Part shown: positions 40,804-52,974 of the stretch, in pieces
Position numbering within the stretch: position 1 is the stretch's first letter
Layout of the letters: every line of letters starts with the position of its first letter
Made by a program: the position numbers and the translations under genes
NCBI RefSeq assembly: GCF_037975245.1
Contig: NC_092575.1
Location: 5,141,501 to 5,205,500, forward strand
Direction: 5' to 3'
DNA: 64,000 nt
From: Apostichopus japonicus
Lineage: Eukaryota; Echinodermata; Holothuroidea; Aspidochirotida; Stichopodidae
Notes under the pieces: generated by a model
Seen by the model: only the letters and a program-made list of their open reading frames with translations
Told to the model about the DNA's origin: nothing
Database searches by the model: none

Positions 40804-43080
40804 GTGCTTGGGATAAGAGTCGAGGCTGAGGCCAGTGCGAAAGAAATCTACGGGCAATTTAAATTGTAGAAGTGGTGTTTTGAAACATCTGGCACTGCAG
40901 TGACAGACTACTTGGGTACTATTTTGGCGACAACATGTACTCGAATGTTAATGTAACCAAAATGCACATAGCCAGATTTCAGTACTCACACGAATGCTAA
41001 TTAGAATACTAGACCGATCCACCAACTTCCACTCCACACAATGAAGTGTGTATCCTCAAAATGGGGTCATCTTTGTGGTAAGAATGATCAAACACCGTTT
41101 ATTGTGTGTGTGCTTATTTAACAACAATGATATTACAGTGCATTCTGAACGATTTCTAAGTATTAAACATATCTTATCCTCTTGTCGCCCTGAAAGTACA
41201 CCCGAAAGGAAGAAACATTTTTCAATGGAACAATAAACACAAGCATCGTACTTAATATAATCTCCACAGTACACAGTCCTCACAAACGCACATAATAAGC
41301 AACAGTGGTTAGCATCCAAGAAATACCCTCAATGTTGCAATGTTTAATCAAACCTACATTATGAAATGTTTCCCCGAAAAGTTGAAAGGGCGGTAGGGTT
41401 TTCCCTGTCCACAAGATATGTCATTTATTGGGCTGTATCATGCATGATGACATTGCTCGACAAATTAAACTGTGTACAAAACGGTTCTCTTGAGAAATAC
41501 TGTCACGTGAGGATTGACTGGTATTACAGACGTTAGCATGCAAAAAAAAAACTGATTAATTCGCAGATGACATTGTAAGGTCCCACCTGCACCGCGTGAG
41601 ATTTTTCACAGGGTTCTACTCGTAATGCGTAATTTTGGCATGTAATATATTTTTGAGTAGTCAAACGAGAACTAATTTCAAAGTACATACTTCTTTTCTG
41701 TATGTTGCGGTGTTGGACCAATCTAACCGTGATCGTAATTACCGACTTATAGTTATAGTCCGCGCTATAGTCATTGCCGACTTATACAGGCGAGGAATTG
41801 ATGTATGCTCTTCTAGTTGAAAAAATAAGACAGATGCTTTTGTAAAGTTTTAAGCAGAATTTATTCAGTACATAATAGTGTTAACTGGCAAAAAGGCAAT
41901 GCAGTATCAAGAAGCAATACAGTACACTTATATTGTATAAGAGGAAAAGTTCATTACTGATACAAAACATAGTCAAAACATATGAAGTTGCGCAAGAATT
42001 GTCTAGCTCTCGGGTTCCCGTGTAAAGATACCTTCAGCTCCTCTAGTTAAGCTTGCCCCACGGTAGGGGGAGAGGGAGCGCAATTTTGTAAAAACAACTT
42101 TAAAACATCCCTTTTCATGCATGAGTATTATTCCAAATATTCAAATTTGTTAGAGGGGTATGTTGTTTAAGAAGTTCTCCTTTTGTAAGTAGTGCCCTGT
42201 TGTATAGAACGCAAACGGTTTTTTGTTTTGTATCGCTGACATATACTAAAATACTGGAACTTTGGAAATGCACAATTGTGCATTCATCTTGTTAGACGTA
42301 TTGAGGTTACCCATGAACTGACTTATCATAATTAGTATCACTTTAAATTCTTTTTCGAACTTTGCAGCTATACGATATCACCCCCGGCAACCAGTTTCGT
42401 TGGCGCTGACAAGATTGTGCACAAACTTTCCACTATTCTTTAAATATCTTCATAGTTCTCTTATACATGAGAAGAAGCAGCCATGCAGAACACATTCCAA
42501 AACAGTGCAGATTTTTGCAACAAACTAGACCATTGGGTTCTGTATAACCATCATTTCAAGGACTTCTGTATAAATCATAGGGAAAATACGGTGATTTTAA
42601 TTAGAGATACCGATTACGTCAACTTACAATAATTATTGGTATAACTATTTAATTAATAAATGTACATATAGTAAAAGATTATACATTCTACAAATATTTA
42701 TTATAGTAAGATATAATTTTGGAAGGATCTAATGAAGTTATACATTCAACTATATACAGTCAACTATAAAGTAACCGGCTGCCTCTGAAAACCACACTAA
42801 CCCCTTACAATAATTATGCCACAGTACCTAAGCATTTGTTTTATTACCACATAGTTATACAAGACAGTTGCTATTACTAGGAGCAATTCTATACCGTTAA
42901 ATATAATAACAAAGCTATACCTCGTTTTCATTTTTTCTTCTTCTTCTATTCAAGAAAAAAATTCTGCTGTTGAAACGTAGCTAGTGTAGATTAAAGTGTT
43001 CTCTGGTTTGCAAAGGAACAGAAAAACAAGCGTCTTAAAACTTTTATATTAATATTAAATCAGTTGTAATAAACGTACAT
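40804..43080. other. Intergenic stretch, nothing recognised
   Basis: AT-rich, no frame above noise on either strand and no repeat I could define beyond simple A/T runs. Confidence 0.45.
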
Positions 43081-43550
43081 CCTTTTGCCGATCTGGAAAA
43101 ATTCACCTAAAAATATATTGTCTTAAGTAAAAGTTACGTGAGACATTTCATATAATGATCGACTTTTGCAACATTTATTTTACAATTGGTATAGGACTGC
43201 TTTATAGCGTGTGTTATCCACAGAGTACCAAAATATTATATCAATTGTAATATACTGCTTATCACGACTGTCAATACTGATAACAACTGTCTACTGGTTT
43301 CAACACTATTATAACACATATACTGCTACAAGAACTTGAAAGGAATAATATGTATATATGATAATTAGCTTGCGTCTTTCACACATACGTATACCCTTTT
43401 GCCGGTCTGGATAAATTTACCTTAAAAAATATATTTTCTTAAGTTAGAGTTACGTGAGAAATTTTATATAATGATCGATTTTTTGCAACATTTATTTATT
43501 AATATTGGTATAGGACAACCTTATAGCGTGTGTTATCCACAGATTACCAA
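43081..43550. repeat. Spaced direct duplication, ~150-bp unit
   Basis: 43081-43231 and 43395-43550 share CCTTTTGCCG.TCTGGA, ATATAATGATCGA.TTTT, TTGCAACATTTATTT, ATTGGTATAGGAC and TTATAGCGTGTGTTATCCAC in the same order and orientation, diverged by scattered substitutions. It lies downstream of the GTPase gene and is not coding. Confidence 0.85.
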
Positions 43551-44860
43551 TAGAGAGCATCATTTATATCCGCTCATAGTTAAGTCAACAAAAGAACACC
43601 AAACGACTTAACTGGGTCTTAATCCCAGTCCCTTTCCATCGAAACTGTCACCTTGTGCTCATGACGATGTTACTTAAAATGTGTACCTCGAGTCCCTTGG
43701 AAAAAGACCGGTTGTATACATGATCTTACCCAAAGGCCGAGTTAACTTGTACATTAGAAAACCCACCAGAGATAGAGTCTGGATACAAAAACCCACACAA
43801 CTTGATTCCCCTCAAATCGAGAGTGTAAACGTATGATCATGACATGTAAACACTGTAAGGAAAGTCACCCAAGATAGAGCATGGGCACGAAAACCAACAA
43901 CTAGACAGCAACAAATGTAACTAAAATTGCATTCAGCTGTTATCCTAGTACAAACCAGGCAAAAAGTAAATGATAATATAGGATTTTAATGTCCTTTTAC
44001 GTCATGGTATAATACAGAACGTTAATTACGTTAATTAACGCTGCCACATATTTTATCATTTCCCCTTCTATTGCAATATGACACCAATGTAATTGAGTGA
44101 GGTAGAAAATTATAACGCGTTAAGAGTTTTACAGTGTTATGAACATGATCCACTATAAAGCCAATACCTAAAGCCAAGTCATCATAATCTAACTGCCATG
44201 TACGTACTATATCTCAAGCTATCAATGGTTATTCGATAATTTGCATGCATCCAATTGCAGCATAAGTTACTGGTGCTGAGAAGAGCCAAACATTGAACGA
44301 AATGTACATAACATAATCTATGATGGCAAGCTTAATGGATATATCTACCGGCCGAATGATTAGAAAACATGTCAAACTAAGATACACTGACAGAACAAAC
44401 AACTGTTTTTGCATAAGTTATCTCTTATATTACGTATAGTAACTCTCTGGGTATACATCATCATTTTATTGTAAATGATAAAAGAATTTCACACGTAACC
44501 ACACCTTTCTCCATTGGGCTTCTTAAGAACTGCAGTATATATTAACTTTTTTCATTGTCAATACAAACCGTCAGCCTCGCAGTTCCTTTTCATTTCTCAT
44601 ACATTTGTCTAAAATACATTTTCATGAGAAAATTCCAATTACACTGGAAAAGCGTGAACGTTCGAGGTCATAATGCTCGAAACTTGTTTCTAAGTTATTG
44701 ATGAATGTTAGCGACTCTTCGGGTACGTCGCCGTTTCTTCCATGATTGGCGGTAAAGGATTGTCGAGAATTTTTAGCTGTGTTTACATCATTTCATCTTC
44801 CTCAAGGATACCACGGTGTCTCAATATAGTAATTTTGCTTTTATAAGTAGTTATAAGATC

Positions 44861-45130
44861 TTACAGCAAGGTGCGATTGATATTTTCTTCTAAATCTCTA
44901 GTAGGAGTATTTTTAGTTGTACTTCCCAATGTTGGGAATGCTCGTGAAATATCATGAACTTTATTTTTTAAGAGTTGGACCAATTCCTCTATGTTCACTG
45001 GTTCCGGATTACTTAATAGATCTTCAAACGGAACCTGTTCTACTTCTTTACGGAGTATTTCTCGGTACTTTGCTTTTAGAAACAATACAAACGTGCTTTC
45101 AACATCTTCAACGATTTCTTTTTCTAATTT
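44861..45130 (-). CDS. Exon 2, third frame: C-terminal tail of the GTPase
   Basis: About 90 codons beginning in phase with KLEKEIVEDVESTFVLF-KAKYREILR, which aligns with the start of the preceding repeats, and then diverging into a unique tail (FEDLLSNPEPVNIEELVQLL to NRTLL, stop TAA). There is no prenyl-acceptor CaaX end. The shift into this frame occurs in an A/T-rich run at 45127-45133 that lacks a canonical slippery heptamer. Confidence 0.65.
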   Translation of the reverse strand, partial: KLEKEIVEDVESTFVLFLKAKYREILRKEVEQVPFEDLLSNPEPVNIEELVQLLKNKVHDISRAFPTLGSTTKNTPTRDLEENINRTLL

Positions 45131-48100
45131 ATTATTTTAATTGTTTTTGCTGGTCCTATTGCAACTTCGTCATATTTACGTAAGTATTCATCATTTAAAT
45201 GACGTAAGTAATCGATTTCAGATGTTTCTGATGCTAAACAATTCGTACAATAACATTTAAGCTCTTCCGATAATTGTGGAAGTAGACTTTTACATTTAGT
45301 AGTGTAAATGAAGTAATTTTGTGTTTCTATGTTACGTGTAGTATCATCCCTAGCATTTTCGAGCATACCTTCTGTTAATACAAAGTTTGTCTGTTCAAAC
45401 TCTTTAAATGTCTTTTCAATCCTTTCCCATGCTTCTTTTCTTTTCTTGTCTATCATTTCTTTACGGTGTTTTTCCTCAAATGAACCATCTTTTTTCAAAG
45501 CTTCTATGGCATTTCTATAATTTGCTACTTCAGATGTCAGAGTTATTTTTTGCTTTAACACTTTTATATAAAATTCACGTACTTTACGTAAATCATTACA
45601 AAGTTCATTTGAAATTTCGTCATCTAACCTGGGGTATCTCAATAAGATATCTTTAGATTCTTTCTCCAAGTGCTCAGTCAATTCATCTAGGTTAACCTCT
45701 CCCGAAGTATTGACTAAGTCTTTATACTTAAATGCTTCAGTGTGCACACGGAGTGTTTCTCGGTACTTTGCTTTTGCAAACAATACAAACGTGCTTTCAA
45801 CCTCTCTAACGATTTCTTTTTCTAATTTTTTTCTCTCAATTTGTTTTGCTGGTCCTATTGCAACTTCGTCATATTTACGTAAGAATACAACTTTTAAGTG
45901 ACGTAAGTAATCGATTTCAGATGTTTGTGATGCTAGAAAATTCTTACAATAACATTTAAGCTCTTCCGATATTTGTAGAAGTAGACTTTTGCATTTAGTA
46001 GTGGAGAGGGTGTAATTTTGTGTTTCTACGTTACGTGTAATATCTTCGAGTGCCTTTTTTAGCATCCCCTCTGTTATTGCAAAGTTTGCCTGTTCAACCT
46101 CTTTAAAAGTGTTTTTAATACTTTCCCATGCTTCTATTCTTTTCCGGTCAATCTGCTTTTTAAGGTGTTCTCCCTCACATGGACCATCTTTTATCAAAGT
46201 GAATAATGAACTTCTATACTTTGCCACTTCCGAAGTGAGAGTTATCTTTTGTTTTAACGCTTTAAGATAAAATTCTTTTTCTCTATGTAACTCTTTGCTA
46301 AGATCATTTGTAAATTTGTCTTCTAACCCGGGGTATCCCAATAAGATATCTTGAGATTCTTTCCCCAAGTGCTCGGTCAATTCATCTAGGTTAACCTCTA
46401 CCGAAGTTTTGACTTGGTCTTCATACTTAAATGCTTCGGTTTGCACACGGAGTTTTTTAGGTAGTTTGTTTTTGCAAACAGTACATAGGTTCTTTGAATC
46501 TCTTTATCAATTTCTTTTTCCAATGCTTCTTTCGCAGTTTCTTTGGCTGGCCCGATTGCTCCGTGTTCATACTCATCAAGGCATTCTGTTTTGATATGAT
46601 ATAAGATATCAACTGTGGACTTTTCGTTGTCTAGAAAAGTCTTACATCGACTTGTCAGCGCTTCCATTACTTTACGCAGTTGTGCATAACATTTTTCAGA
46701 CGAAATACGTAAATTCTTGTCACCCACGTAAGATATAGTGTCTTTCAATTCAATAGCTATCATTTCCTCTGTTCCTGTAATGTTTGCCTCTGCAACATTA
46801 TTTTGTAAGTTTTCAATCTTCATTGTAGCATCTGCCTTTACCCTCTCAATATCATATTCAAGGTCGTCCTGTTCACGTGGATTTGTTTGTACCAAGTTTT
46901 CTATGGATGTTCTGCAATCTGCAAATATGCGTTTAACTCTACTATCGGCAACGGTAGTGTGAGCAATGCGTATCTCCAGATCAATATTACCTTGAAGAAT
47001 GCTCTTATAATGATCCTTCAATACACTTTGTACTGTTCCTTCAAAGTCTTCTATGCAATCATCTCTTATTTTAGCTAATTTGACAGTATCCGCTTCACCA
47101 CCATGAACTAACTCATCACATTTCTTTCGACATTCTGATGAAATACTTTGGCAAATGCTATCTAATTGCCTCATTGAGTCTTTGTAATTTTCTTCTACGA
47201 GTTGTACTGTGTCGAAATTTAAGACGATCGACAAAATATCTTTGCTGCAACTATCAAATGGTAGAGATATTTGTTTTTGTGCATCGATAAACTCCTTTTT
47301 CGTATTCTTATTAGTTTTACTGATTGCGCTTCGTAGCTCAATTTCACTAATTGGATACTTCTGTTTAATTGTATCAAGCTGGTCAAAATGATGTTGCAGG
47401 ACTGTCTTCAAAATCATATCACTAACCACTTTCTTAACGATAATCAAGTGAATTTCAATATATTCGTTCAATCTTTGCTGAAAACGTTCCTTTTCTGGAC
47501 CACGTGCTTTCTTTTTATAATCATAAAATATTTTATGTTTAAATTCCCCCGCCTTTTGTAAGTGATGGCTACATTGACTATATTCCCTTTCGCGTAGTAT
47601 TTCAGGAATGTGTGTTTGCAATATGCCGTCATGGAATTCCCTTGAGAGGCTTGTGACCAGATCTTCGCATAGATTGATAGACCTACTTTTGTTTTCATTT
47701 GCTATCAATGTTGTAAAGTTTTTGATCAAGTCTTCCAAGTTTTCCTGATATGGTTCTAATTTAGATTCATCAATGCCTTCGCACTTCACTGTAAATGCAG
47801 AGATCATATCCCTGCGTTTTAAAGCAAGCATTTTGTCCAGTTCGTCATCTTCATATGGATCAGTTATTGCAGTGAAGTTTAAAATTTGTGTGTACTCACA
47901 AGACACACTTTTCAATGCGCTTTGAATTATCAAAAGCTGTATTCCTTCTTTTTGCATATCTATTGTCTTAGTACATGTACCCACTAAGTCTCGCTTTGCC
48001 GGTCCTTTAGCTTCTAAGTCGTACTGGGTCAATATTTCATCTTTTATGTTTAGAAAAACACTATAGTTATGTGAATCAATGTTATTAATAAACGGTAGCA

Positions 48101-51100
48101 ATATTCCTTTTATTAATTCGTTTATCAAACATTGACATGCTTTTTCCGATTTATCATAGCATTGTAATGAGCATTCCTTAAATACACTTTCTAGCTTTTG
48201 GTGAAGACGTTGCTTAGATTTCAAACAAGGGGTGCAATCCATATCACTACATGTTGCTTTTCTAAAATTATTGAAGCAACCATCGATACAAGTTTTCTTC
48301 TGAGCATTAAGTTCGCGTTGGCTTAGGGGTTCCCCTTCCAACGCCTCTTTTAAGGACTTCTCAAATAATTCACATGATTGCTGCTCGGCATACATCAGTG
48401 ATTTCACTCTCATGATGCCTATTTTCTGATCACGCTGCAACTGCTTTTCGCTTTTTACTTGTCCCGCTTTCGGACCCTTAGCCCCTTTATTGTAACAAGC
48501 ATTGACTTTCTCATTAGCAGTTTTCAGTTGCATACAACTGGGTTGTGCCGGAAGGTTATTGAAATATTTGTTCTCCAGATCTGTAATTAATTTACTATTG
48601 AAAGTTAATGAAGCTTGCTCATTTTTCTTCAATAATGAATTATTAAATTCGATTTCAATTTTATCGCACAGAACTTGTATTTGACTTGAGCAGATATCTT
48701 TATCAAAACGTTCAGTAACTTTCACAAAATGAGCCTTTGAATAATCTTTCGTAGACTCATGAAGCTTTAAATATATTTCCTCTTTCTCTGGTAGTTCGAC
48801 TTGTTCCATTTTCTCCTTATATAAATTTAACGCACTTTGTATGTAACGTTGGATTTCTGCATTTACAATACTATCCCACATACTGGTGACATCAAGTTTA
48901 TCGCACTCTCTGTTTACTGTGTCAACAAAATGTAATAACATATCAGCTAAGTGCGATCCAGTGAGTTTAATTCCTTTCATATTTTTTATTCGTAAATGAG
49001 ACAACATATTTTGCACTACCTCTTCAATTCTAGGAAAAAATTCTTGGTTTATTTTGTCTTTATACACCACTGCTGATAAATGTTTTACCACATTTGAGTC
49101 AATGGTTGGGGGAGGTATATCAGCGGCTTTGATAGTTCTAAATGTAGATGAGATCGATTTTCGAATACGATTCCTCTCTTTCTCGTTTGGTTTGGGATCA
49201 AGGAGTGCTTTTTTGACAAACACTGTCCAGTCGCATGGTTTTCCATTAAGATCTGGTTTACAGAGACTATCTCGAAATAACCAAAGAAAATCTGGTCCAA
49301 ACTGACCCAAACCCTCGCTCGGTGTTTGTAGTTTATCTACGTCTTTCTGCCTCTCTCGAAAAATGGAACGACTAAACTCAGCAATAAATCCAAGTTTGTC
49401 TAATTCGTCGTTATTGGGAGGTCCCTTGCTATTGTATATGACGTACGAACTAAGCAGCACACACAAAGAAAATATTTTATGTTCCCATTTTGCATCGGTA
49501 TTGCTACCATCAGTGTTTACCCCACCCAACCCTTCCGCATCTAGTATAACCACTCTTGCTTTATCATTTCCAATACGGATTGGTCTTGCTCCAACACCAA
49601 TCCATATTCCTGCAGTGTGAGACCCGGCGCCGTGACCTACATCGAAGTTAACATCTTCTAGAAGTTGAGATGCGAAAAATGATTTTCCGGACCTTGCTGG
49701 ACCAGCAATGCACAACACAACAACCTGTTGATCTTTAAGACTCTGGAGCAACTCCAACCCTTCCGTACACGCTGTAAGTGTTTTCCGTGGATTCGTCTTG
49801 TCAACAGAAATCTTATTTGTGTCGGAATCCCAAGTGTAGTTGTTTGGAAGGCACATCGGAACAGCATAACTAACTGAATCTTGAAAAGAGAAGTAAGATG
49901 ACCTGAAATATAGTTTACGTTATTTTAATACAATTTCTGTTCGTTCAAAGCATTGGAAACATTTTCATTGCATTCATTAATCTATTCAGCCAATATATAA
50001 AAATATTCAACATCGAAAATTAAAACGTTCCTTTTGCTCTGTAATAAATATGAGTAAGAAATTTAGAAAAGTATGTAAATATATGCAAAAAAATATAAGA
50101 AATCTAAAAAGTAAAAACATATTACTATAAAAATATGTAGGAAATGGCTGAAAAGTGTCAAAATGTGCGAAACTAAATATAGGAACAATAACAAACTCAA
50201 AAGAAAATACAGATAACCGTTAGTACGAATTAAATAATTTCACAGCAGATGGGAAAATACTATCTTTTAGACGCCTATTTCCCCTAAAGTATGGAGACAG
50301 CGATTTCAAGGTAAAATATTACAATAACTATAACCACGGTGATTCGAATCAATAATAATTTTGTCCAATCTCTTAGCGGTCCTTTCAAGAGAGATGGTGT
50401 GCAGCGACGGTAGGCTGGTACCTAACCGCACACCGAATTATAAACGATAACTTAACGAGGTCAGATTGGTTTACACGGTCAAACCAGACCTAATTGATGA
50501 AGTGAGCAAGCTTTCAATTATTGCACTATAAAATTTAATTAAAAGAAACTGATTTACTCCAAATGTTTTTAACTTACGCAAAAAATAAATGCGTTGTTTA
50601 GTTTTTTTTAGAATTTCAATAGAATTTACCGTCCAAAAAATATCGTCCGAACTGTATGTACCGAGAAACTTGAATGAAGATACTTGTTCAACAACAGTGC
50701 CATCAATTGAGAGAGTGAGCTTGTGCGTTTTAATTCTTCTAAAGTCTTTAGTCATTTCTTTTGTTTCGTAACATTAAGCAGCAAGATGTTCACATTACAC
50801 CAATTGAAAATGGTATCTACCTGAGCTCGGTAGTTCGATACATCACCTTTCGATATTAGACCGGTGACTCACTATAAGCTACTGGTAGACATGAATTGAA
50901 CTAAAGGGAGCTGAAGTAGTTTTAATTACTTGTATGTATGTACATGCATTATAACCATGTAGTAGCAAAACTATGATCAATTTCCCATCTTCGCCATCAT
51001 TTCGCTTCAAGGAACTATTGACTACGTATAGGACATTCCAAACTTTGGGACACTTTTAACATTTTATCAACTGTATGCGTTTCTGATGTATGTGATGCGA

Positions 51101-51244
51101 ATAAGTGCTTATATATATTTAACACAATAACATGCACAATATTTCAGGCTTAACTGTACCTTTCTTATTTGACACTGGCATTTGTCTGGAGTTTCCTTCT
51201 GGCCATCCAAATGCTTCTCGCCATAATTTTACTTTATTCGCCAT
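44861..51244 (-). CDS. GBP/GVIN-like very large GTPase (two exons, two frame breaks)
   Basis: A guanylate-binding-protein-like member of the dynamin superfamily, expected to bind and hydrolyse GTP; vertebrate relatives act in cell-autonomous defence, and a similar role here is inference. Model: exon 1 51160-51244, intron 49880-51159, exon 2 49879 to stop TAA at 44861. Counted from ATG 49856, exon 2 shows the P-loop GPARSGKS (52-59), switch T in SHTAGIW (81), DAEGLGG (106-112) and an FRD guanine-contact motif (194-196). After the GTPase domain come about seven helical repeats of ~200 residues, most with an AxGPxK signature. Total length is about 1,700 residues if the two one-base breaks (near 46455 and 45130) are bridged. 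Both breaks need a -1 shift and fall in A/T runs, so the locus is either a young pseudogene, affected by sequence error, or recoded. A possible poly(A) signal on the minus strand lies at 44465-44470. Confidence 0.8.
45124..46449 (-). CDS. Exon 2, second frame: two near-identical helical repeats
   Basis: About 440 codons without its own start codon (the first usable codon is GTG), continuing the GTPase. It holds two ~215-residue repeats that are far more alike than the upstream ones: both begin T-EAFKY-D-V-TS-EVNLDEL, share FYLKALKQKITLTSEVA / FYIKVLKQKITLTSEVA, and end YDEVAIGPAK. This indicates a recent tandem duplication of about 650 bp. It ends at TAG 45124-45126, again just after GPAK, where the next frame takes over with KLEKEIVEDVESTF. 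Confidence 0.7.
   Translation of the reverse strand, partial: RVQTEAFKYEDQVKTSVEVNLDELTEHLGKESQDILLGYPGLEDKFTNDLSKELHREKEFYLKALKQKITLTSEVAKYRSSLFTLIKDGPCEGEHLKKQIDRKRIEAWESIKNTFKEVEQANFAITEGMLKKALEDITRNVETQNYTLSTTKCKSLLLQISEELKCYCKNFLASQTSEIDYLRHLKVVFLRKYDEVAIGPAKQIERKKLEKEIVREVESTFVLFAKAKYRETLRVHTEAFKYKDLVNTSGEVNLDELTEHLEKESKDILLRYPRLDDEISNELCNDLRKVREFYIKVLKQKITLTSEVANYRNAIEALKKDGSFEEKHRKEMIDKKRKEAWERIEKTFKEFEQTNFVLTEGMLENARDDTTRNIETQNYFIYTTKCKSLLPQLSEELKCYCTNCLASETSEIDYLRHLNDEYLRKYDEVAIGPAKTIKIIN
46452..46458 (-). other. A AAA AAC heptamer at the frame switch
   Basis: On the minus strand the zero-frame codons are CTA AAA AAC, so the heptamer A AAA AAC is in the correct phase for -1 slippage. 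Slipping there gives LRVQTEAFKY, the family continuation. A 1-bp deletion of the A run would look the same. Confidence 0.4.
46452..49879 (-). CDS. Exon 2, first frame: GTPase domain and helical repeats
   Basis: Uninterrupted frame of 1,152 codons from ATG 49856, or eight more codons from the predicted acceptor. It carries the whole GTP-binding domain (roughly 40-300) and then helical, charged repeats with GAKGPKAG (about 475), EAKGPAKRD (about 655), KARGPEKER (about 815) and GAIGPAKET (near the end) at their boundaries, plus Cys-rich patches such as CSDMDCTPCLK. The end of the frame (after TNYLKN) is out of register with the repeat consensus, whose continuation LRVQTEAFKY is read in the next frame, so the true protein should switch frame at the A run at 46453-46458. 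Confidence 0.8.
50195..50890 (-). pseudogene. LINE reverse transcriptase C-terminal fragment (CR1/L2-like) in intron
   Basis: Minus-strand frames in the GTPase intron resemble the end of a CR1/L2-type LINE ORF2. An upstream frame reads VDTIFNWCNVNILLLNVTK, followed by MTKDFRRIKTHKLTLSIDGT and VEQVSSFKFLGTYSSDD in the next frame, then IYFLRKLKTFGVNQFLLIKF and IIESLLTSSI. Further downstream, SPYFRGNRRLKDSIFPSA fits the usual LINE tail. At least one frameshift and missing catalytic parts show it is dead. It lies in the same orientation as the host gene. Confidence 0.75.
51160..51244 (-). CDS. Exon 1 of the GBP/GVIN-like GTPase
   Basis: ATG at 51242-51244 has A at -3 and G at +4 and is preceded in frame by a stop 27 bases upstream. 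It encodes 28 residues (MANKVKLWREAFGWPEGN, then SRQMPVSNKK) and ends in phase 1 at a donor AAAG/GTACAG (GT at 51159-51158). The acceptor TTACTTCTCTTTTCAAG ends at 49880. Joining them makes a GAT codon and continues as DSVSYAVPMCLPNN into the long frame, which matches how GBP-type proteins run into their GTPase domain. This means the ATG at 49856 is internal. The prediction rests on splice signals and phase only. Confidence 0.65.
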
Positions 51245-52490
51245 TCTAAGTGTTTCCGTTCCTTTCTCTTAAAACAGGCATATTCTGTTGGTCGGTGAAT
51301 ATACCGATTTGACTCAGATTCAAAATGTTGTCATGATCAATCTTCTGTAAACAAATAGACAGTTTGTTATATTTAAAAATTTAATATACTGTGATCTTTG
51401 CCAAATAAGGGTTCAACCAGTATAGGACAGAGAATATTCTTATTCAGGAGCTATTAGGGTAATCAATTTCTCATTCACTATTTTTCACTATTCAAATAAG
51501 AGAATAATGAATTGATGCGACACTAATCAGTGGCGTTGGAATTTATCAATATGTGAGAACGGTGCGGGGCTAGAAACCGGTTCGATTTGCGAAAGAACAA
51601 TATAATTGTAGATGTTTGTGACCCAGATAGGCCAATGAAAATGTCACCTTTGTAATTTCGATCTTCATTCCTGCTTGATCATGATCAATAAAATTGACAC
51701 TTTAACCCTATACGGAAACATACTTCAATTTTGTACGCAAGAATGAAATCATTTTGTTATATAGATGTCCATAACATGCACACACATTGCATCATAAGTA
51801 CAAATAAAAGTACTGTTGGGTAGCTGGGCACATCCACTTTATCGGAACATAAAAAACCTACAAAATAATGATACTTCTGAGCCGTAGCCTGGGTAGAATC
51901 CATTGGGGGGGGGGGGGCAGTTCAGGAACATTGAGAAAAATGACTTATTGTTCCAATTTTACATAGTGCATTGGTGTGCGTATATACTTAGGCCTTATTT
52001 TAAAGAAGTTTATAGTAGGTGAGCTATTTCCCAAAGGGGACCATCATGACATTATCTAAGCGGAGCAGCAACATCGGTTGGGGCGTAGCGTAGAATGTTT
52101 TATTGTTGTTACCAAAAAGGCCTCCAAAATTACCGAAAATGGCACTTCCCAGACCTTGTAAACCTTAAATCTAAACATTCTTAAATTGAGATCCCATATT
52201 TTAGAAATTTACACTTTCAAAGTAGAACAGTTTTATTCGGTAAAGTCACTTTGTAGGGGAAATCTAGGACATTACGTCCCTTTATGAAAAAAGCTCTGCT
52301 TTGTTCACTTCTTTACACAGGTAATTAAAGATATTAAAGTACGCTAGTATATTCTGATGGTAGCCATATCCTATATATATGAGTGGAAGCCATATGGTGA
52401 ATTTAAGTACGGTTTAAGCTCATTTAAGCATTACATTTCATGGGAGTTATTATTATTTTTTATTTCCTTCCTTTTTTTTTCCTTTTTTAT
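51245..52490. other. Upstream flank of the GTPase gene
   Basis: No coding frame recognised. This stretch should contain the promoter and 5' UTR of the minus-strand GTPase, but I see no clear TATA box or initiator. A poly-G run (about 12 G) sits at 51905-51917. Confidence 0.4.
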
Positions 52491-52509
52491 TTCTGGAATA
52501 CACCCCTGC

Positions 52510-52850
52510 TGATAGAAGAACCACTTCGATGTCATGAAATGTCATGAAAACGAAAGAATGATGTCCCATACATACATTTATGATGGTCATTTGATGGCAC
52601 AAACATTTTTACGGCGTTAAATTAAGCAATTAATGGGAGTAAATAATTTTTCTTATTGCTTAGTATCGTACTTTTGCATCGGTTCGATGTGGGCGCTGCC
52701 GGAATACCGCTGCCTGCTGGCTAGTAGAACCACCTCGATTGTCATGAAATGTCATCAAACGAAAGAATAATGTTCCTTACATTTGTTTATGATGGTCATG
52801 TGATGGCACCAAAAAATTCACAGGGTGATATTAAGCAATTAATAACCTAG
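52510..52850. repeat. Diverged direct duplication, ~130-bp unit
   Basis: 52510-52640 and 52722-52850 both run AGAACCAC.TCGAT, GTCATGAAATGTCAT.AAA, ACGAAAGAAT, TTTATGATGGTCAT.TGATGG, and AAGCAATTAAT. They are about 212 bp apart. Confidence 0.8.
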
Positions 52851-52974
52851 CATGTTATTTTTCCATATCTTACGACCAAACAAAAGAAGAATATATAAAT
52901 ATTTTGATGCAATTACACTATGGCATGGTAAACACAGGTCAGTCTACTTTACGTGGTAATAAACACCTCCGCCA

